This document shows positions 16,099 to 25,832 of a DNA stretch of 64,000 nucleotides, piece after piece. Position 1 is the stretch's first letter. Each line of letters starts with the position of its first letter. Under the pieces are notes generated by a model that saw nothing but the letters and a program-made list of their open reading frames with translations, was not told the origin of the DNA and made no database searches. The stretch covers positions 186,001-250,000 of the forward strand of contig NZ_BOSE01000003.1 of assembly GCF_018403185.1 (NCBI RefSeq). Direction: 5' to 3'. Both the position numbers and the translations under genes were made by a program. Origin of the DNA: Paenibacillus montaniterrae (GTDB taxonomy: Bacteria > Bacillota > Bacilli > Paenibacillales > Paenibacillaceae).

Positions 16099-18291
16099 AT
16101 GAGTTTGCAGATGGAGCGCTTGAATCGGGGACTTGTCGCAGTTTCCACCTCGGAAGGTATATTTATTACCTGGAGACTGTTGGGACAGGAAGCAAAAGGA
16201 GCCGGGGAGCATGGTTTGATCGGTGCGGATTTTTATGTATACCGTGACGAAGAAAGAATAGCTAAGGTCACTGACAGCACTAATTATTTGGACAAGGGAG
16301 GCAACAGCAATTCCACCTATTCCGTAGCAGCTATTCTGGATGGTGTTGAGCAAGAGCGCAGCAGCGCCGTTCGACCCTTGAGCCAGCAATACATTGAAAT
16401 TCCTCTGCAGAAGCCGGCAGACGGAGTGACGCCGACAGGAGAAAGCTATACATATAGTGCCAATGACATGAGTGTCGGCGATGTGGACGGGGACGGAGAA
16501 TACGAATATTTTGTCAAGTGGGACCCTTCCAATTCCAAGGATGTGTCGCAGCCAGGCTATACAGGCAATGTATATCTCGATTGCTACCGACTAGACGGCA
16601 CGCTGCTGTATCGGATTGATCTGGGTGTCAATATTCGGGCAGGCGCTCATTATACGCAATTTTTAGTTTATGACTTTGACGGGGACGGCAAGGCAGAGCT
16701 GATGTTTAAAACAGCGCCGGGTACGCGGGTAATCTGCTATAAAGACGGGATAGCCATATCCGAGGCTTATATAACGATGCCTGAGGAGGATGTAGAAGCA
16801 GGGTATAGCCATGCAGATGATTACCGGATGAGCAGCGCAGATTACTATGAGCATGTGGTGGAGCTGTTCATGCGCTGGCATGAGCACGAAGAGGTCGTTT
16901 CCGGCCGCTGGCCGACTACGCTGGAGGAATGCTTCGGACGTTCTCCCGAATATAAGTATCCGTTGTCGCGAGAGGATGCTGTTAGCTTGACGGACTACTT
17001 TATGGATGTATACGCCCCAACGCGAAGCGAGCGCAACAAGCTGCGCTGCTTCGAGGGCTTTATTTTGCAGGGACCTGAATATTGGAGCGTATTTCGCGGC
17101 GAGACGGGAGAAGAACTGGCAACTGTACCTTACAAGCCAGGACGGCATGATGACGGGCTTATGTGGGGCGATTATTCATGGAACCGTATAGAGCCGGGCA
17201 ATCGGGTCGACCGCTTTCTGGCGGGGGTCGCTTATTTGGATGGACAGAGACCTTATGCCATCCTGGCCCGTGGCTACTATACCCGGGCAGCTGTTGTCGC
17301 ATATAGCTGGGATGGACGAGAGCTGAAGGAAAAATGGTTTGCGGATAGCGGCTGGGTGACGATGAATAATCCGTTTGCCGATACGCTGCATGAGCAGGAC
17401 GGGCGCAGCGAACAGCATGGCGGGCTTGCCGGACAGGGCGCCCATTCGCTGTCAATCGCGGATGTCGATGGTGACGGATATCAAGAAATTGTATATGGCG
17501 CGGCAACGCTTGATCATGACGGCAAGCTTCTATACAGCTCTGGCGGTATACTGCCAGAGGGCAGCGCAGCGCCAGGGCGCTATGCCAAGCTTGGTCATGG
17601 CGACGCACTGCATGTTGCTGCTATGGATCCGGAGCGGGAAGGGCTACAAATTTTTATGGTGCATGAGCACGGCATCTACGGTCCTTACGGCTGGAGCTTG
17701 CGCGATGCTGCTACGGGAGAGGTGCTGCAGGGTGCCTTCGCGACAGATGATGTAGGTCGCGGGATGATCGGCAAGGTAGAGCCCGAGGTGCCAGGCCTGC
17801 AAATGTGGAGCAGCGAAAGCCATTTGGCCGAGAATCCTTCCTGTGGACTGCGTTCTGTCAAGGGAGAGTTGCTCAATCTCGCATGTCCAGGCACCAATAT
17901 GAGCATTAAATGGGCGGCCGACATGACGACCCAAGTGATCGGAGGAACCTTCGACAACCCGGTAACGATCGAGGATTGGAAGCGCGGCACGATGCTGATG
18001 GCAGAGGGGACCCGTTCCAACAACGGCACCAAGGGCAATCCTTGTTTGGTGGCAGATTTGTTCGGCGATTGGCGCGAGGAACTGATCGTTCGCACTGCGG
18101 ATAGCAATGCTATTCGCATTTATATAAGCACGGAAGTAACAGATCGCAAGCTGTATACGCTGATGCATGATCCCCAATATCGAACTGGGGTAGCCTGGCA
18201 AAATGTAGTATACAACCAGCCTTGCTATACCAGCTTTTATATGGGAACGGATATGAATTGGGCGAAAGTGCCGATTCCCAAACAACAGTAG
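16099..18291 (+). CDS. Rhamnogalacturonan lyase, polysaccharide lyase family 11
   Basis: A 730-residue PL11 enzyme, which cleaves the rhamnose-galacturonate backbone of rhamnogalacturonan-I by beta-elimination. The N-terminal domain starts directly (LNRGLVAVSTSEGIFITWRL) and the beta-propeller follows with repeated calcium-binding loops VDGDGEYEYF, FDGDGKAELMFK, VDGDGYQEIVYG and the late blade LFGDWREELIVR. No signal peptide is present, unlike secreted YesW, so it is more likely an intracellular exo-type enzyme like YesX acting on imported oligosaccharides. It is longer than the roughly 610-620 residues of the B. subtilis enzymes. The ATG follows AAGGAGG. A GH2 gene follows within 60 bp and is probably co-transcribed. 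Confidence 0.92.
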   Translation: MSLQMERLNRGLVAVSTSEGIFITWRLLGQEAKGAGEHGLIGADFYVYRDEERIAKVTDSTNYLDKGGNSNSTYSVAAILDGVEQERSSAVRPLSQQYIEIPLQKPADGVTPTGESYTYSANDMSVGDVDGDGEYEYFVKWDPSNSKDVSQPGYTGNVYLDCYRLDGTLLYRIDLGVNIRAGAHYTQFLVYDFDGDGKAELMFKTAPGTRVICYKDGIAISEAYITMPEEDVEAGYSHADDYRMSSADYYEHVVELFMRWHEHEEVVSGRWPTTLEECFGRSPEYKYPLSREDAVSLTDYFMDVYAPTRSERNKLRCFEGFILQGPEYWSVFRGETGEELATVPYKPGRHDDGLMWGDYSWNRIEPGNRVDRFLAGVAYLDGQRPYAILARGYYTRAAVVAYSWDGRELKEKWFADSGWVTMNNPFADTLHEQDGRSEQHGGLAGQGAHSLSIADVDGDGYQEIVYGAATLDHDGKLLYSSGGILPEGSAAPGRYAKLGHGDALHVAAMDPEREGLQIFMVHEHGIYGPYGWSLRDAATGEVLQGAFATDDVGRGMIGKVEPEVPGLQMWSSESHLAENPSCGLRSVKGELLNLACPGTNMSIKWAADMTTQVIGGTFDNPVTIEDWKRGTMLMAEGTRSNNGTKGNPCLVADLFGDWREELIVRTADSNAIRIYISTEVTDRKLYTLMHDPQYRTGVAWQNVVYNQPCYTSFYMGTDMNWAKVPIPKQQ

Positions 18292-18349
18292 ACGGCAAAT
18301 ATATGTGACTGAAAGACAGATATGTATCAGAAGGACAGGAGGTTGCAAC

Positions 18350-21300
18350 ATGGAGAACAATCAATTAGCGGCGACTACCGAAAGGCTGTCCGCAGCAAGT
18401 AAGTCCAAAGTATATAATTTTAACTATCAATGGAAATTTAAGCTTGCAAATGCGTTTCCGCTTGCGGATGCGTTGGAGGCTTGGAAAGACTGCAACGGCC
18501 GTTATTTCTATGAGAAGGAATATGTGGAGGAGGACTGGCAAGCAGTTGGTTTGCCTCATACGTACAATGATAAGGATTTGTTCGTCGCGCGCATTGAAGA
18601 TGCAGGGAGCGGGCAACTTCGAACCTTCTCCTTCTATCGAAAATGGTTCAGGCTTCCTGACAAATATGATGGCAATAAAGTAATGATCGAATTTGAAGGC
18701 ATTCGACAAACCTGCTACTTATATATTAATGGCAAGCTGGCGGGTTATTACGAAGCCGGAGTAGCGCCTTTTGCATTTGACCTGACGCCCTATATCGAAT
18801 ATGACCAGGACAATGTGATTGCGGTTGCGACAGACAGCACCTCCTCCCGGAATCTGGATTACTTCGTGGCGGAGACGCCTAACCTGCCCGATGCTGAGCC
18901 GGGTACGTTTATGACATCCTTTACCGAGCTGGAGCAAATTCCCGAAGCCGCCAGAGGGGTAGGTTATTTTTGGAATTGTAACGACTTTAATCCTTCTGTA
19001 GGCGGATTGACTAAAAATGTCCGGCTTCATGTGAAGCCAAAGCTGTATATTACGCTTCCGATCTACAGCAATTTGCAAACAAAGGGCGTTTACATATACG
19101 GGTCGGACTATGATATCAAGCAGCGTCAAGCTGTCATTCATACAGAGGCGGAAATTAGAAACGAAACCGGCTTGGAGCAAATCGCAGAATTGCTGTCCGT
19201 TATTTACGATCATAGAGGAGAAGAAGTGGGTCGGATGTCTTCGGGTCAGGTGGAGATTGCTGCTTCTTGTCATTTGCCGGAATACCCGCCGTTATCGGTA
19301 ACACCCAACGATGCTTATCGAAAAACAGGAAATGGATATGTGCCGTCGCCTGAGGATGAGGTTGAGCCTACCGCGACTGAGTCGCTGGAGGTTGCGCTCG
19401 TAAAGATGGACGCTTTGATATCGGGATTGCGCTTCTGGTCACCGGATGATCCGTACCTTTATACGGTCCGCACTAATCTGTTGCTCGATGGTGAAGTGCT
19501 GGATACAATCGAAACGGTTACAGGATTCAGAAAAGTAAGCTATGATGCGAACCAGGGATTGCTGATCAATGACACCCCTGTCTGGCTTACCGGTTACGCA
19601 CAGCGCTCATCTAATGAATGGGCAGTAATCGGCATTGCGCCCGATTGGTTGCGCGATCTGGATGCCAAGCTGATACGTGAAAGCAATGCCAACCATATAC
19701 GATTTATGCACGTTGCGGCCTGTCCCGCAGATATTCGTTCTTGCGACCACTACGGCATTGTATGCACGCAACCTGCTGGAGATAAGGAGCGGGAAAATTT
19801 CGGCAGACAATGGGATCAGCGTGTGGAAGCGATGAGGGATATTATCATCTATTTCAGAAATCATCCGTCTATTATTTTCTGGGAGGCCGGCAATAACTCT
19901 ATCAACAAGGAGCATATGCGGGAAATGCGCTTGCTGAAGGAAAAGCTTGATCCTCGAGGCGGCAGATTTATGGGCTGCCGGACCTTAAGCACGGAAGAAG
20001 TGGTGGCAGAAGCGGAGTATGTAGGAACGATGCTGAACCGCCATGCCGGACGTTTTCAATCGGTGAAAATGCCGGTAACAGAGACGGAATATTTACGCGA
20101 AGAGTCGCCAAGAAGAGTATGGGACGATTACTCTCCTCCTGATTTCGACTACGATAATTTGTGGTTGGGACTGGGCGGCAGGAAGCAGGTTGGCGGAGAT
20201 TGCCATGATTTAACGGCGGAGGACTTTGCCTTGTACGCGGCTAAAGCTTATGCGGAGTTTTTCCATGATCGAATGGGCGGGGCTTCAGGTAAAAATCTTT
20301 ATTCGGCGACGGCTGCATTATGCTGGACCGATTCCGCTCAGCATGGCAGACAAGCGGCCAGTGAAAATGCCAGAATGAGCGGACGAGTGGACCCGGTACG
20401 GATTAAAAAGCAAAGCTTCGATGTGTTCCGAATCATCCAGTCGCCTGTTCCAGCGGTGAAAATAATCGGGCACTGGAACTATCCAGCAGAAGATGGCGAA
20501 AATTACCGTTACGCGGTAAAAGAGTTTGATGGTACACACTGGAGAAAGACCGGAGCATACCGTTATCGCAATCCGAAGGATAAAACCGTCTACGTAGTTG
20601 GAAGTTACGCCATTGCGAAGGTAGAGCTGTACATTAATGATCAGTTGGCAGCAACATGCGATAAGCCGGTGGATACGTTTCTGTTTCCATTCGAGCATAT
20701 CGATGTTACGAGATCGGGTTCGATTACTGCAAAGGCATTTGATTATAATGGAAATCAGGTTGCAGCTGATACGATTGAGACAGCCTCTGTCCCTGCGAGG
20801 CTGCGGTTAACGGCTTTTACGGGAGACAAGGGATTTAGTGCCGACGGTGCGGATATTGCCTACGTCGATGTAGAAGTGGTGGATGAACAAGGACGTCTAT
20901 GCCCATTGGCTTATGACAGAATTGATTTCAGGATTGAAGGTGAAGGGATTTTTCTTGGAGGCTATAACAGCGGACGCTTTAATGGATATGGAAAGGAAGA
21001 CAGCGTCATTCATCAGATGCATGTATTTGCGGAGTGTGGGAACAACCGGGTATTTATACGCTCCACCGCCCAAGCTGGCGTAATTCGGCTTACGGCATCA
21101 ATGAACGGTCTACCGGAGGCTTGCTTGACCCTTTACTCTCAGCCAGTTGGTGCGAGTGCGCTTGCACTGGAGCTTCCGCAGCGGTTGCTGCCGCCTTGCA
21201 GCGAGACACTTACGCGGAGCAGCTATCCATTTCAGGCAATCCCGCAAGCGGACGCTGCCAAATATGCTGCGCCGGGCAGCATCTATTGCAAAATCCTTGT

Positions 21301-21670
21301 TGATGGGCAGGAGCCTGATACCCGCGGCATAATGAGCATATATGATCATGGCAGCATATACAGTCCTATTCTATTCATTCTTGAGCGGATCAAAAATGAT
21401 CGTCCAGAGCTGTTCGACTATTCCTATGATGCCGAGGCGGGAATTCTTATGTTGAGCTCTAACAAAAAGTGCGTGATTGCAGAGAAGGGGCGCACTCACT
21501 TGCTGGTAAATGGGGAAGAGAATTTGTTGAACGGTGAGCCCTATATTCGGCCAGACGGCATATTGATTGTAGAAATCAATGCTGTAATTTCTTACATTAA
21601 AGGCATTGTGTCTTATTATGATGATAATGTTCATGTATTTCGGATTGAGCTGCCTCCAAGCAGTGTTTAG
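18350..21670 (+). CDS. Glycoside hydrolase family 2 protein with unusual acid/base site
   Basis: A 1106-residue GH2-type enzyme. Start chosen at ATG 18350 behind GGACAGGAGG; an upstream in-frame ATG at 18305 lacks a site. Domain order: sugar-binding jelly roll (about 20-205, with FYRKWFRLPDKYDG and QTCYLYINGKLAG), immunoglobulin-like domain, a TIM barrel (about 395-690), then DUF4982-like and invasin-like beta domains. The barrel shows HPSIIFWEAGNNSIN: the usual GNE acid/base glutamate is Asn516 here. A nucleophile candidate is Glu580 in VTETEYLRE. No signal peptide. By context it could remove galactosyl or uronyl side groups from rhamnogalacturonan fragments made by the upstream PL11 enzyme. 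Activity and substrate are uncertain because of the Glu to Asn difference. Confidence 0.85.
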   Translation: MENNQLAATTERLSAASKSKVYNFNYQWKFKLANAFPLADALEAWKDCNGRYFYEKEYVEEDWQAVGLPHTYNDKDLFVARIEDAGSGQLRTFSFYRKWFRLPDKYDGNKVMIEFEGIRQTCYLYINGKLAGYYEAGVAPFAFDLTPYIEYDQDNVIAVATDSTSSRNLDYFVAETPNLPDAEPGTFMTSFTELEQIPEAARGVGYFWNCNDFNPSVGGLTKNVRLHVKPKLYITLPIYSNLQTKGVYIYGSDYDIKQRQAVIHTEAEIRNETGLEQIAELLSVIYDHRGEEVGRMSSGQVEIAASCHLPEYPPLSVTPNDAYRKTGNGYVPSPEDEVEPTATESLEVALVKMDALISGLRFWSPDDPYLYTVRTNLLLDGEVLDTIETVTGFRKVSYDANQGLLINDTPVWLTGYAQRSSNEWAVIGIAPDWLRDLDAKLIRESNANHIRFMHVAACPADIRSCDHYGIVCTQPAGDKERENFGRQWDQRVEAMRDIIIYFRNHPSIIFWEAGNNSINKEHMREMRLLKEKLDPRGGRFMGCRTLSTEEVVAEAEYVGTMLNRHAGRFQSVKMPVTETEYLREESPRRVWDDYSPPDFDYDNLWLGLGGRKQVGGDCHDLTAEDFALYAAKAYAEFFHDRMGGASGKNLYSATAALCWTDSAQHGRQAASENARMSGRVDPVRIKKQSFDVFRIIQSPVPAVKIIGHWNYPAEDGENYRYAVKEFDGTHWRKTGAYRYRNPKDKTVYVVGSYAIAKVELYINDQLAATCDKPVDTFLFPFEHIDVTRSGSITAKAFDYNGNQVAADTIETASVPARLRLTAFTGDKGFSADGADIAYVDVEVVDEQGRLCPLAYDRIDFRIEGEGIFLGGYNSGRFNGYGKEDSVIHQMHVFAECGNNRVFIRSTAQAGVIRLTASMNGLPEACLTLYSQPVGASALALELPQRLLPPCSETLTRSSYPFQAIPQADAAKYAAPGSIYCKILVDGQEPDTRGIMSIYDHGSIYSPILFILERIKNDRPELFDYSYDAEAGILMLSSNKKCVIAEKGRTHLLVNGEENLLNGEPYIRPDGILIVEINAVISYIKGIVSYYDDNVHVFRIELPPSSV

Positions 21671-21801
21671 TACGTGGTTTATTCGCAAATCAACGATGTA
21701 ACCGCTTAAATTTTTCATAGACAAGGCGAGCCGCTGATGTTAAAATTGTTTCTACAAGAAACTATTTTGTTTTCTTTGTATACTAAATCAGGAGGCTCAT
21801 C

Positions 21802-22614
21802 ATGATGAATACAATTGAAACGACTATTTCATCCTTTGACGGCACAACACTATATTTCAGTAAAAATTTGGTCGACAAGCCGAAGGCTGCTGCGGTTATC
21901 GTACATGGCTTGTGCGAGCATGCTGGACGCTATGATTACTTGACGGAGAAGCTAAATGGGCGCGGCTTTAACGTGTATCGCTTTGATCATCGCGGCCATG
22001 CCAGATCGGAAGGCAAGCGCACTTTTTACAGTGATTTTCACCATATTATCGATGATGTAAATGCTATTGTAGACAAGGCGCTGCAGGAAAGCAGCGGCAT
22101 GCCGCTCTTTGTCATTGGACACAGCATGGGCGGCTTTGCCTCTGCTTCTTTCGGCACCAAATACCCGGGCAAAGTAAAAGGGATTGTGCTGTCTGGAGCG
22201 CTTACCCGCTTTAATACCAAGGTAGCAGGGGAATTGCCGCTGCCGCTTCCATCAGGCACGTATCTTCCGAATGAGCTCGGTAGTGGAGTATGCAGCGATC
22301 CTGCGGTTGTATCCGCTTACGCCAATGATCCGCTGGTTGAAAAGCAAATTTCAGTAGATTTGTTCAATAGCCTCGGTGAAGGTGTTGCGTGGCTGAAGCA
22401 GCATCCTGCTCAATTTGTTGATCCTGTTCTTGTGCTGCACGGCGCGAATGACGGTCTTGTGAGCGAGTTGGATTCCCGCGAATTTTACGGAGATATTGCC
22501 TCTGCCGATAAAACGTTGAAAATTTATGCGCAGCTGATGCATGAAATCTTCAATGAGCCAAGCCGTGATGAGGTGATCGAGGAAGCAATTGCCTGGATGG
22601 AAAAGCGAATCTAG
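21802..22614 (+). CDS. Alpha/beta hydrolase, monoacylglycerol lipase/lysophospholipase type
   Basis: A 270-residue serine hydrolase of the Hydrolase_4 type. The oxyanion segment VIVHGLCEHAGRYD, the DHRGHARSEG loop, the nucleophile elbow GHSMGG (Ser in VIGHSMGGFA), the acid in VLVLHGANDGLVS, and a late histidine in QLMHEIFNEP are all present and correctly spaced. No signal peptide, so it acts in the cytoplasm, hydrolysing a lipid ester such as monoacylglycerol or lysophospholipid (family knowledge). The start follows AGGAGG. A MarR regulator gene begins 105 bp downstream in the same direction and may control it, but no operator was identified. Confidence 0.9.
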   Translation: MMNTIETTISSFDGTTLYFSKNLVDKPKAAAVIVHGLCEHAGRYDYLTEKLNGRGFNVYRFDHRGHARSEGKRTFYSDFHHIIDDVNAIVDKALQESSGMPLFVIGHSMGGFASASFGTKYPGKVKGIVLSGALTRFNTKVAGELPLPLPSGTYLPNELGSGVCSDPAVVSAYANDPLVEKQISVDLFNSLGEGVAWLKQHPAQFVDPVLVLHGANDGLVSELDSREFYGDIASADKTLKIYAQLMHEIFNEPSRDEVIEEAIAWMEKRI

Positions 22615-22719
22615 TAGAAAAGCAGCGATGAAATCCATTCCCCAATATGGTATGATCCTTGTTATAGACAGGCTTTCACATATGGAGAGGTTGTTACTTC
22701 TATCGGGAAGGGATTATCA

Positions 22720-23235
22720 ATGAAACTGGAATGGATGGGGGAGCATCGTGCCCTTATTGAGAAAATCATTAAGTACGGAAATGCTTACTCCAACACGTAC
22801 AAGCTGCAGCGAAGCTATGGAACAGATGTGATGTTCTCCGCCTCGCAAATTCAGACGCTGGAATATATTTTGGAAGCTGAGGACAAGGATGAAAAGATGT
22901 CCGAGATGGCTGCGCGCCTCGGCGTCAGTCGCAGCACCTTTTCCAAAAACGTCAAAAATTTAACGGAAAAAGGTCTGCTGGAAAAATATCATTTAAGCGG
23001 AAACCGCAAAGATATTTACGTAAAGCCTTCTGCAAAAGGGCGCGAGGTGTACGAGCAATATACACAATTTGTCCGCAAAATTTGCTTTGATGAAATCTTT
23101 CAGTACGCTGATACGATTTCTGAGCAGGACAAGATGAGCTTCATCCGCATTCTCGATCTTTTCGCTGACGTACTGCTCTGGTACGGAGAAAAAGAGCAAG
23201 AGCCGCAGCGCAAGCTGATTAAAATTGAAGAGTAG
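22720..23235 (+). CDS. MarR-family transcriptional regulator
   Basis: A 171-residue winged-helix regulator. The DNA-binding part is MSEMAARLGVSRSTFSKNVK followed by LTEKGLLEKYHLSGNRKDIY (wing) and a long C-terminal dimerisation helix. The N-terminal helix is longer than in many MarR proteins. The family usually represses a neighbouring gene until a small ligand binds. Its closest candidates are the upstream alpha/beta hydrolase gene and its own promoter; the nitrite operon downstream is separated by a terminator. GGGAAGGG precedes the ATG. Confidence 0.88.
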   Translation: MKLEWMGEHRALIEKIIKYGNAYSNTYKLQRSYGTDVMFSASQIQTLEYILEAEDKDEKMSEMAARLGVSRSTFSKNVKNLTEKGLLEKYHLSGNRKDIYVKPSAKGREVYEQYTQFVRKICFDEIFQYADTISEQDKMSFIRILDLFADVLLWYGEKEQEPQRKLIKIEE

Positions 23236-23243
23236 CAGTTGTT

Positions 23244-23295
23244 AAAAATGAGCAGGCTTAGGGCTACGAACCTCTGAGGCCTGCTCATTTTAACT
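23244..23295 (+). terminator. Terminator after marR-like gene
   Basis: Hairpin AAAATGAGCAGGC / GCCTGCTCATTTT with a loop of about 20 bases followed by TAACTTT. The A/T arms make it usable on both strands. Confidence 0.75.
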
Positions 23296-23373
23296 TTAAA
23301 TACCCTAACCAACAATCAGGGAATTCCCTAATATACAGATTCAAATCACCCATGGTATATTTAGTGTATGAAA

Positions 23374-23410
23374 TGTGAAATTTATCACAATATAAGTGAA
23401 AAAAATCACA
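23374..23410. promoter_or_regulatory. Two Crp/Fnr-type dyads upstream of the nitrite reductase operon
   Basis: TGTGAAATTTATCACA (23374-23389) fits the Crp/Fnr half-site pattern TGTGA-N6-TCACA exactly. A second dyad, AGTGAAAAAAATCACA (23395-23410), follows with a centre-to-centre distance of 21 bp, two helical turns. Both lie within 50 bp of the nirB start, close to a TATAAG that could be the -10 element. That position suits repression as well as activation. Fnr-like control by oxygen is the natural guess; which regulator binds is unknown. Confidence 0.65.
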
Positions 23411-23424
23411 ACAGGAGGATCGCT

Positions 23425-25830
23425 ATGGGGAGAGAGAAGCTGCTGTTAATTGGCAATGGAATGGCTGGCGTCAGAACGATTGAAGAAATTTTGGAGCGAG
23501 ACGCCGCGAAATATGAGATTACGATTATTGGGGAAGAGCGATATACGAATTACAATCGCATTATGCTGTCCAATGTGCTGCAAAAAAAGATGACGGTCGA
23601 TGAGATCATTACGAACCCGATGCAATGGTATAACGACAACGGCATCAAGCTGGTGCACCACGACCCGGCTGTTAAATTGGACACAGACAGAAAGCAAGTG
23701 ACGACGGCCAGCGGTGCATGCATCGAGTATGACAAATGCATTATCGCCACTGGCTCAAGATCGTTCATCCTGCCTGTCGAGGGTGCTCAGCTGGAAGGCG
23801 TGCTCGGCTTCCGCACCATTGACGATACGGTGCAAATGATTGAGCAAGCCAAGCACTACAAGCGTGCTGCGGTTATCGGCGGCGGGCTGCTTGGACTTGA
23901 AGCCGCGAAAGGCTTGCTTGATCAAGGGATGGATGTAACGGTTGTGCATTTAGAGAAATGGCTGATGGAAACGCAGCTGAATGAGCCTGCCGGCAATTTG
24001 CTGAAGCAAGACCTGGAAAAGCAGGGCATCAAATTTTTAATGGAAAAGCGTACGACCAGATTGCGGGGAACGACACGGGTGGAAGCCGTTGAATTTAGCG
24101 ACGGCTCTGTGCTTGAGGCTGACCTGGTCATTATGTCCGTCGGAATTCGCCCGGTAACAGGACTCGCCAAGGAAGCTGGACTGAAGGTTGAGCGCGGTAT
24201 TGTCGTGGATGATTTTATGGCGGCAAGCGCCAGAGATGTCTACGCGGTTGGTGAATGTGCGCAGCACAACAATACAATTTACGGGTTGGTTGCGCCGCTA
24301 TATGAGCAAGGAAAAGTGTTAGCCGATGTGTTGACGGATCGGCCAACGGAAGGCTACAAGGGCAGCACCGTGTCGACCTCCTTGAAGGTATCCGGCTGTG
24401 ATCTGTTCTCTGCCGGCATCATTCATGAGCGCGATGCTATTAAAGGAATTGAAGCCTTCAACGGACTGACGAACAGCTACAAGAAGCTGTTTATCCAAAA
24501 CAATCAAATAGTCGGCATCGTGCTGTATGGAGACACCTCCGAAGAAAATCGCTATTACAAAATGCTGCGCGACAAGCTTGATATTTCCGCTCTCAATCCG
24601 GTTACGCTGCTGGCATCTGCTGCTGGCGAGGCTAGCTCGAGCGTGGCCGATTGGGACGATGCCGATACGGTTTGCGGCTGCAACGGCGTGACAAAAGGGA
24701 CGATTGTCAATGCGATTCACACACAGCAGCTAACCTCAGTCGCTGAGGTGACGCGCTGTACGAAAGCGGGCAATTCCTGCGGCAAATGCAAATCTACGAT
24801 CGGCGAGCTGCTGACCCATGTGCTGGGAGACAAGGTGACGAAGGCGCCAACAGGCATTTGCGGCTGCACTGATTTATCAAGGGATGAAATCGTGCTGCAA
24901 ATTCACGAGCAAGGCTTAAAGACGTCGAAAGAAGTATTCCAAGCGTTGAATTTCCGCAATGCCGAAGGCTGCTCCAAGTGCCGACCTGCAATTAACTTTT
25001 ACTTGAATGTAACCTTTCCGCAGGAGCATCAGGACGAGAAGGAGTCTCGTTTCGTCAATGAACGCATGCACGGCAATATTCAAAAGGATGGCCGCTTCTC
25101 GGTTATTCCAAGAATGCGCGGCGGGCAGACGACACCGCAGCAGCTGCTCAAAATTGCCCAGGTGGCAGAAAAGTACAATGTGCCGCTTGTAAAGGTGACG
25201 GGTAGCCAGCGCATCGGCTTGTACGGCGTGAAAAAGGAAGATTTGCCTCAAATTTGGGAGGAGCTTGACATGACCTCCGCTTCTGCCTACGCGAAAGCTG
25301 TCCGCTCGGTTAAAACCTGCGTAGGCGCGAGCTTCTGCAGATTTGGCACACAGGATTCGATGGGACTGGGCATTAAGCTGGAGGAGCGCTATGAATACAT
25401 TGATACCCCGCATAAATTTAAAATGGGCGTGTCGGCATGTCCGCGCAGCTGTGTAGAAAGCGGTGTGAAGGACTTCGGCGTGATCGGTGTCGAGAACGGC
25501 TTCCAAATTTATATTGGCGGCAACGGCGGCACCGAGGTGAAGGAAGCGCAGCTGCTGACGACAGTAGCGACAGAGCAAGAGGTCATTGATCTATGCGGTG
25601 CAATGCTGCAATATTATCGCAAAACTGGCAATTATGCAGAGCGGACTGCGCCTTGGATCGAGCGGCTTGGCTTTGAGCATGTAAAATCGGTGCTGCTTGA
25701 TCCTGAGCAGAGCAAAGCGTTGCTTGCCGAGCTGGATGAAGCGGTAGCGGGCAAGCGCAATGATCCGTGGACTGAGGTTCGCAACAACGAAAACAGAGAG
25801 CAAGAGCTTTATACAGTAGGGAGAGTGTAA
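23425..25830 (+). CDS. nirB: Assimilatory-type NADH nitrite reductase large subunit
   Basis: An 801-residue nitrite reductase large subunit (NirB/NasD), reducing nitrite to ammonia with NADH in the cytoplasm. ATG 23425 is chosen because AGGAGG lies just before it; an in-frame ATG at 23368 lies upstream of the dyads. Order: FAD/NAD domain (LLIGNGMAGVRTIEE, later VIGGGLLGLEAAKG), two BFD-like iron-sulphur modules near residues 417 (CGCNGVTK) and 479 (CGCTDLSRDE), then the sirohaem domain. The sirohaem/4Fe-4S ligands are Cys632 and Cys638 (CVGASFC) and Cys672 and Cys676 (CPRSC). The small-subunit gene follows after two bases. No sirohaem biosynthesis genes are in the window. Confidence 0.95.
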   Translation: MGREKLLLIGNGMAGVRTIEEILERDAAKYEITIIGEERYTNYNRIMLSNVLQKKMTVDEIITNPMQWYNDNGIKLVHHDPAVKLDTDRKQVTTASGACIEYDKCIIATGSRSFILPVEGAQLEGVLGFRTIDDTVQMIEQAKHYKRAAVIGGGLLGLEAAKGLLDQGMDVTVVHLEKWLMETQLNEPAGNLLKQDLEKQGIKFLMEKRTTRLRGTTRVEAVEFSDGSVLEADLVIMSVGIRPVTGLAKEAGLKVERGIVVDDFMAASARDVYAVGECAQHNNTIYGLVAPLYEQGKVLADVLTDRPTEGYKGSTVSTSLKVSGCDLFSAGIIHERDAIKGIEAFNGLTNSYKKLFIQNNQIVGIVLYGDTSEENRYYKMLRDKLDISALNPVTLLASAAGEASSSVADWDDADTVCGCNGVTKGTIVNAIHTQQLTSVAEVTRCTKAGNSCGKCKSTIGELLTHVLGDKVTKAPTGICGCTDLSRDEIVLQIHEQGLKTSKEVFQALNFRNAEGCSKCRPAINFYLNVTFPQEHQDEKESRFVNERMHGNIQKDGRFSVIPRMRGGQTTPQQLLKIAQVAEKYNVPLVKVTGSQRIGLYGVKKEDLPQIWEELDMTSASAYAKAVRSVKTCVGASFCRFGTQDSMGLGIKLEERYEYIDTPHKFKMGVSACPRSCVESGVKDFGVIGVENGFQIYIGGNGGTEVKEAQLLTTVATEQEVIDLCGAMLQYYRKTGNYAERTAPWIERLGFEHVKSVLLDPEQSKALLAELDEAVAGKRNDPWTEVRNNENREQELYTVGRV

Positions 25831-25832
25831 CG

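Noticed and set aside
17644..18360. A 238-codon minus-strand frame opposite the PL11 lyase
   Set aside because: Covers the conserved propeller region of the lyase and has no start signal.
24916..25578. A 220-codon minus-strand frame opposite nirB
   Set aside because: The + strand carries complete sirohaem motifs; the antisense product has no family features.
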